Below, piece after piece: positions 44,781-47,767 of a stretch of 47,767 nt of DNA. Numbering within the stretch: position 1 is the stretch's first letter; every line of letters begins with the position of its first letter. The stretch spans positions 1 through 47,767 of IMG/VR virus record IMGVR_UViG_3300025687_005584. The stretch is one strand, 5' to 3'. The notes under the pieces are model-generated. The model searched no databases. It saw nothing but the letters and a program-made list of their open reading frames with translations, and was not told where the DNA came from. A program made the position numbers and the translations under genes. Source of the stretch: a virus.

Positions 44781-45220
44781 TGAATTTAGGATTTTTCGTA
44801 CCTACTAGTGCTGGCACCCCACAAAATACAAAGATTTACAATTTTCTAAACAATTCAGTGGAAGACCTCACCTCTGCTTCTGTATTTTTCAACGACACTG
44901 GGTTTAATCCAGTAGCTCCTAGATTTGGAATGTTTGACTCTGCTGATATGTGGAGCTTTAGTGGCAACCTAATTTGTACCACAATAGATAACTTAAGAAG
45001 GGCAGTGTCAACTGTCAATAATATTAAACTTGCATATCTCTTTAGTTCCAGTGAAGATATAGAAAGAAACTTGTTTGACTTTGTTGGTATAGCACAGACA
45101 TACAAGGTACTCGTAGATAACCTAGTAGACTATAACACGTTTTATAGACTAACAGGGCACAAGCCGGTTCTCGTAGAGGATTGGTCAGTCGATAAATTAA
45201 AGGAGATTTTTAATGGCTAG
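44780..45220 (+). CDS. Unknown protein at the end of the glycan cluster
   Basis: The 146-residue product has a single alpha/beta-like domain (LGFFVPTSAG start, AYLFSSSEDI, YKVLVDNLVDY). The layout recalls half of a GT-B enzyme, but no motif is decisive. ATG 44780 overlaps the previous TAA, with AGAGGAG upstream; a start at 44756 would overlap fcl by 25 bases. Confidence 0.5.
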   Translation: MNLGFFVPTSAGTPQNTKIYNFLNNSVEDLTSASVFFNDTGFNPVAPRFGMFDSADMWSFSGNLICTTIDNLRRAVSTVNNIKLAYLFSSSEDIERNLFDFVGIAQTYKVLVDNLVDYNTFYRLTGHKPVLVEDWSVDKLKEIFNG

Positions 45221-45977
45221 TTTTGACGATAAAGTTATTGACTTGTATAATGAGCAAAATAAAAGTACGTATGAGATTGCGAAACAACTGGACACTTACC
45301 CAAATAAGATTAGGCGAACACTAATTAAGCATGGGTATGAGTTGAAGGATAAAAGTGCGGCACAAAAAGCTGCACTAAAATCTGGTCGCAGTTCTCATCC
45401 TACTGCCGGTAAAAAAAGAACTGACGCTGAAAAGATCGCAATTAGTCAGAGTCTTGTAAACTACTGGGAGGAAATGAGCGACAAAGAGAAAGCTCGAAGA
45501 GTCAAGCAGGCAAAAGATAATTGGAAAAACATGTCTGCGAAACAAAAAGAAGAAATGCGATCTAAGGGTGTTGCTGCAATCAGAACTGCCGCAAAAGAAG
45601 GTTCTAAAATGGAGCGATGGGTAAAAGAGAAGCTAGAAGAAGCTGGTTTCTCGGTCAGGATGCATGTTTTAATAATTCCGGCAGAAAATCTGGAAATTGA
45701 CTTGTATATTCCTGATTTGAAGACTATAATAGAGGTAGACGGGCCAAGTCATTTCTTGCCTATCTGGGGAGAGGAAAAGCTCCAGAAACAGGTAAATGCA
45801 GACTTAAGAAAGTCAGGTGCCCTGTTGAGTAAAGGATATGCAGTGATCCGTTTGAAGTCACTGGGACAGGAAAGTTTGGCGAAGCGTGAAGAGATGTTAT
45901 CGTCTGTAGTAGATGAAGTAGTTAAGATCTCTAAAAAGTTTCCGCCAAAGAGTAAGCGTTTTATTGAGGTTGAATAA
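45213..45977 (+). CDS. HTH/NUMOD-type protein with Vsr-like nuclease domain (homing endonuclease candidate)
   Basis: The 254-residue product has an N-terminal helix-turn-helix (about 15-45, STYEIAKQL), a Lys/Ser-rich linker with NUMOD-like features (AGKKRTDAEKIAIS; about 60-125) and a C-terminal PD-(D/E)XK fold with LEIDLYIPDLKTIIEVDGPSHF-type core. This is the build of free-standing phage homing endonucleases of the Vsr-like class. AAGGAG at 45199-45204 supports the start. It sits between the glycan cluster and recombination genes, as a mobile gene might. Confidence 0.65.
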   Translation: MASFDDKVIDLYNEQNKSTYEIAKQLDTYPNKIRRTLIKHGYELKDKSAAQKAALKSGRSSHPTAGKKRTDAEKIAISQSLVNYWEEMSDKEKARRVKQAKDNWKNMSAKQKEEMRSKGVAAIRTAAKEGSKMERWVKEKLEEAGFSVRMHVLIIPAENLEIDLYIPDLKTIIEVDGPSHFLPIWGEEKLQKQVNADLRKSGALLSKGYAVIRLKSLGQESLAKREEMLSSVVDEVVKISKKFPPKSKRFIEVE

Positions 45978-46735
45978 TGAATGATGATTTGTTTGAGGGC
46001 GTTGCTCTTGAGACTCCACAAAATGTTGATACTAGTGTAAAGGATGAGATTGTGACAGAAGGACCAAGCCCTACTGATGTAGAGTGGAATGACTATGTTT
46101 TAGGGTTGTTTGACGAGAAGGAACTGTACGATGGGCGACCATTGTGTGCAGGATTAAGGAGAGTGGCAGAACTTCTGCTAGGAAGGATTGTCAGTAGTAG
46201 GCCAACTCAAGTATTTCCCCCCACAGAGGGGGATTCTATTGGTAGATCTACTGTTATCTGGGAAGTAGTGTTTGAAGATGGTAGTATATTTAGTGATGTG
46301 GCTGACTGCTGGGAAGGCAACACAGACGACACATTTTGCGTGTTTAACACCGCTACAGCAGCAACGAGGGCTGAAGGGCGTGCTTTAAGAAAGGCTCTTA
46401 GACTCAAGACTGTGGCCGCTGAAGAGATGACCAAGAAGAATACTGCTAGTATTGTACGTAGTATTAGCCAAACTAAAGCGATGGCGAATACAGATGGTGA
46501 GTACGATGACTCATCAAGAATGACTGATCCACAAGCTAGATTTATTGATGGCAAGTGTAAGCAGTTAAATATAGATGTGGAAGCATTTTTTAAGGAGGTA
46601 TTCGATGCGAATGTAAAGCGTAAAGTAACGAAGAGTCAGGCCAGCGATGCTATTCAATTGTTGGGCGGTGATTATCAAAAAGACAAAAGTCTAATTACTA
46701 ATTTCATGGGTTATAAGTCCGATTGGAGAGACTAA
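45977..46735 (+). CDS. Possible Rad52/Sak-like single-strand annealing protein
   Basis: The 252-residue product has a beta-strand region (STVIWEVVFEDGS) followed by ATRAEGRALRKALRL, a helix seen in several phage annealing proteins, and a C-terminal helical module (ITKSQASDAIQLL-type). By pattern it may be a Rad52-like recombinase or its relative. A RecA-type recombinase is already present, so roles may differ. Confidence in the family is low; the gene itself is clear. Confidence 0.45.
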   Translation: MNDDLFEGVALETPQNVDTSVKDEIVTEGPSPTDVEWNDYVLGLFDEKELYDGRPLCAGLRRVAELLLGRIVSSRPTQVFPPTEGDSIGRSTVIWEVVFEDGSIFSDVADCWEGNTDDTFCVFNTATAATRAEGRALRKALRLKTVAAEEMTKKNTASIVRSISQTKAMANTDGEYDDSSRMTDPQARFIDGKCKQLNIDVEAFFKEVFDANVKRKVTKSQASDAIQLLGGDYQKDKSLITNFMGYKSDWRD

Positions 46736-46737
46736 AT

Positions 46738-47070
46738 ATGAAGGTAAACTACCAAACTAGGAACGGTCGTCTAAGCGTTCAGCTTGAGGGCGACTCTCAG
46801 AAAGAGATTTTCGAGCAGATCTCACGTTTCCAAGAAGTGTTCGAAGAGACTGCATGTGGTAAATGTGACTCTGACAATATCCGCTTCGTTGTTAGAAATG
46901 TAGATGATAATCTATATTACGAGCTTCGTTGTGGCGATTGTGGAGCAAGGTTGTCCTTTGGTTCTCATAAGAAAGGGGGTGGTTTGTTTCCAAAACGTAA
47001 GGATGGTGACAATTGGCTACCTGACCGTGGTTGGGTAAAGTGGAATCCCAAGACTGAAAAGAACGAATAA
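46738..47070 (+). CDS. Zinc-ribbon protein, unknown
   Basis: The 110-residue product has two CxxC pairs (CGKC and CGDC, about residues 46-73) flanking a beta hairpin, and a C-terminal basic tail. ATG 46738 with GGAGAG upstream is chosen over 46723, which overlaps the previous gene. It resembles zinc ribbons that accompany phage annealing proteins. Function unknown. Confidence 0.6.
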   Translation: MKVNYQTRNGRLSVQLEGDSQKEIFEQISRFQEVFEETACGKCDSDNIRFVVRNVDDNLYYELRCGDCGARLSFGSHKKGGGLFPKRKDGDNWLPDRGWVKWNPKTEKNE

Positions 47071-47089
47071 AGGAGATCTAAATGAAGAA

Positions 47090-47114
47090 GGGTAGGCCGA
47101 AACCTACCCTTTTT
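47090..47114. terminator. Terminator hairpin between convergent units
   Basis: GGGTAGG (47090-47096) pairs with CCTACCC (47103-47109) over the loop CCGAAA, followed by five T residues and more T-rich sequence. The plus-strand unit ends here, and the minus-strand gene ends at 47141, so it may stop RNA polymerase from both sides, although the minus side has a weaker T tract. Confidence 0.8.
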
Positions 47115-47140
47115 CTTTTTACTTTACAAGGATCTGCTCC

Positions 47141-47767
47141 TTATAGGTACTCTAGAGTGAAATAAAGTCCGAAATCTGTTTTGCTCCCAATACTGTTTGG
47201 CGATGCACTCAAAGCAATATACCAGTCGTGACGATTAGCACGACAAGATTCACCAGATTGAGAAATGTAATTAAAGTGTGTGCCATCACCAGTTGCCAGA
47301 GGGTCATCTGACGATGTGTTTAAACCACTGGGTCCGGGTCCGGGTGTCATCACGTAATCTGCCATAGCAAACCCGTCAGCAAACTGTGTCCACTGGTGAT
47401 CGTCTGCAACACCTCTAAATTTGAGTGGCCCGTTGTTTGCATCAAAATCTACACCAATAACTGGATGCGGGTGTCTAATTTCGTAAACTTGAGTTACAAC
47501 ACCGCTCGCGTGGTTATCAATGCTCTGACGGTCAAAAATTCTTAATTTGCAGTTCTGGACACGTACTGCGTCCGCATTTTCAAACCTAATATTCAGTGGT
47601 GCAGCAATATTTGGAATACCAGAAACTACACTGGCTGATGCCTCGCCCTGAATATAGGCAGTTGTGTCAGTCGAATACTTTAAATTAGAACATTTGATGC
47701 CAGAAGTGGTGCCATTTGCATCAGTAACATACGTAGAATCCTGATACTGGCTAACTGGGACAGAAAT
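47141..47767 (-). CDS. Probable structural (tail/virion) protein, C-terminal part, cut by window edge
   Basis: On the minus strand the frame is open from the window end to the TAA at 47141-47143, giving 208 residues without a start, so this is the C-terminal part of a longer gene. It is rich in Gly, Asn, Ser and aromatic residues with repeated beta-prone stretches, and ends HDWYIALSASP then FGLYFTLEYL, a pattern often seen at the end of phage tail or virion proteins. It is the only minus-strand gene in the window and marks the edge of an oppositely directed structural module. Confidence 0.65.
   Translation of the reverse strand: MSVPVSQYQDSTYVTDANGTTSGIKCSNLKYSTDTTAYIQGEASASVVSGIPNIAAPLNIRFENADAVRVQNCKLRIFDRQSIDNHASGVVTQVYEIRHPHPVIGVDFDANNGPLKFRGVADDHQWTQFADGFAMADYVMTPGPGPSGLNTSSDDPLATGDGTHFNYISQSGESCRANRHDWYIALSASPNSIGSKTDFGLYFTLEYL

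Noticed and set aside
47084-47167. Small frame starting ATG 47084 after AAGGAG
   Set aside because: It reads through the terminator hairpin, so it is unlikely to be a gene; the preceding site may be a leftover.
1-47767. tRNA genes
   Set aside because: Gaps between genes are short and none shows a cloverleaf or the TTC-A-A type T-loop by eye; a tRNAscan run would settle it.

Overview
The window is part of a tailed double-stranded DNA phage genome (Caudoviricetes). Almost all genes lie on the plus strand, tightly packed, many joined by ATGA or TAATG stop/start overlaps. I see no tRNA, rRNA, CRISPR array or insertion sequence. Base composition leans to AT by eye. The host is probably a bacterium with Planctomycetota-like biology. 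The main clue is a Tat-signal DUF1501 protein, a family very abundant in Planctomycetota and relatives, supported by an exported CxxCH (heme c-type) protein and an exported thioredoxin-fold protein. This host call is inference.

Layout. 1-552: C-terminal part of a probable structural protein, followed by a terminator. 617-4194: a run of small membrane or exported proteins around a papain-like cysteine peptidase and a thioredoxin-fold protein, which I read as a candidate lysis/envelope module. 4203-4285: a strong terminator, then a near-perfect sigma70-type promoter. 4343-8424: class Ia ribonucleotide reductase (nrdA, nrdB, with a membrane coiled-coil gene between them) and a MazG-like pyrophosphohydrolase. 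8448-19469: PhoH, small zinc-ribbon and unknown proteins, a RecA/UvsX recombinase with a possible UvsY-like mediator, a PD-(D/E)XK nuclease, DnaB-type helicase, a ManC-type cupin, GMP reductase, a GNAT acetyltransferase, DnaG-type primase, a dNMP kinase and a Cas4/RecB-like nuclease. 19469-22088: two consecutive Tat-signal proteins and a conserved phage protein.

22082-45220 is dominated by glycan genes: about a dozen glycosyltransferases, methyltransferases, two nucleotidyltransferases, a GalE-like epimerase and a GDP-L-fucose synthase. It is interrupted by a second replication block (26220-31323): a DnaE-type polymerase split cleanly into two genes, a DnaQ-like exonuclease, an apparent HNH-endonuclease stub, the CxxCH protein and SSB. 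45213-47070 holds a NUMOD/Vsr-like endonuclease, a possible Rad52-like annealing protein and a zinc-ribbon protein. A hairpin terminator then separates these from a minus-strand structural protein that runs off the right edge.

Together the genes describe a lytic phage that makes its own dNTPs, replicates with a bacterial-type two-piece family C polymerase, recombines with a RecA system, and invests heavily in making or altering surface glycans. Phosphomannose isomerase-like cupin, GMP reductase and GDP-fucose synthase may link nucleotide metabolism to sugar-nucleotide supply. No stretch over 300 bases lacks a gene; the largest gap (25490-25732) holds a decayed methyltransferase.
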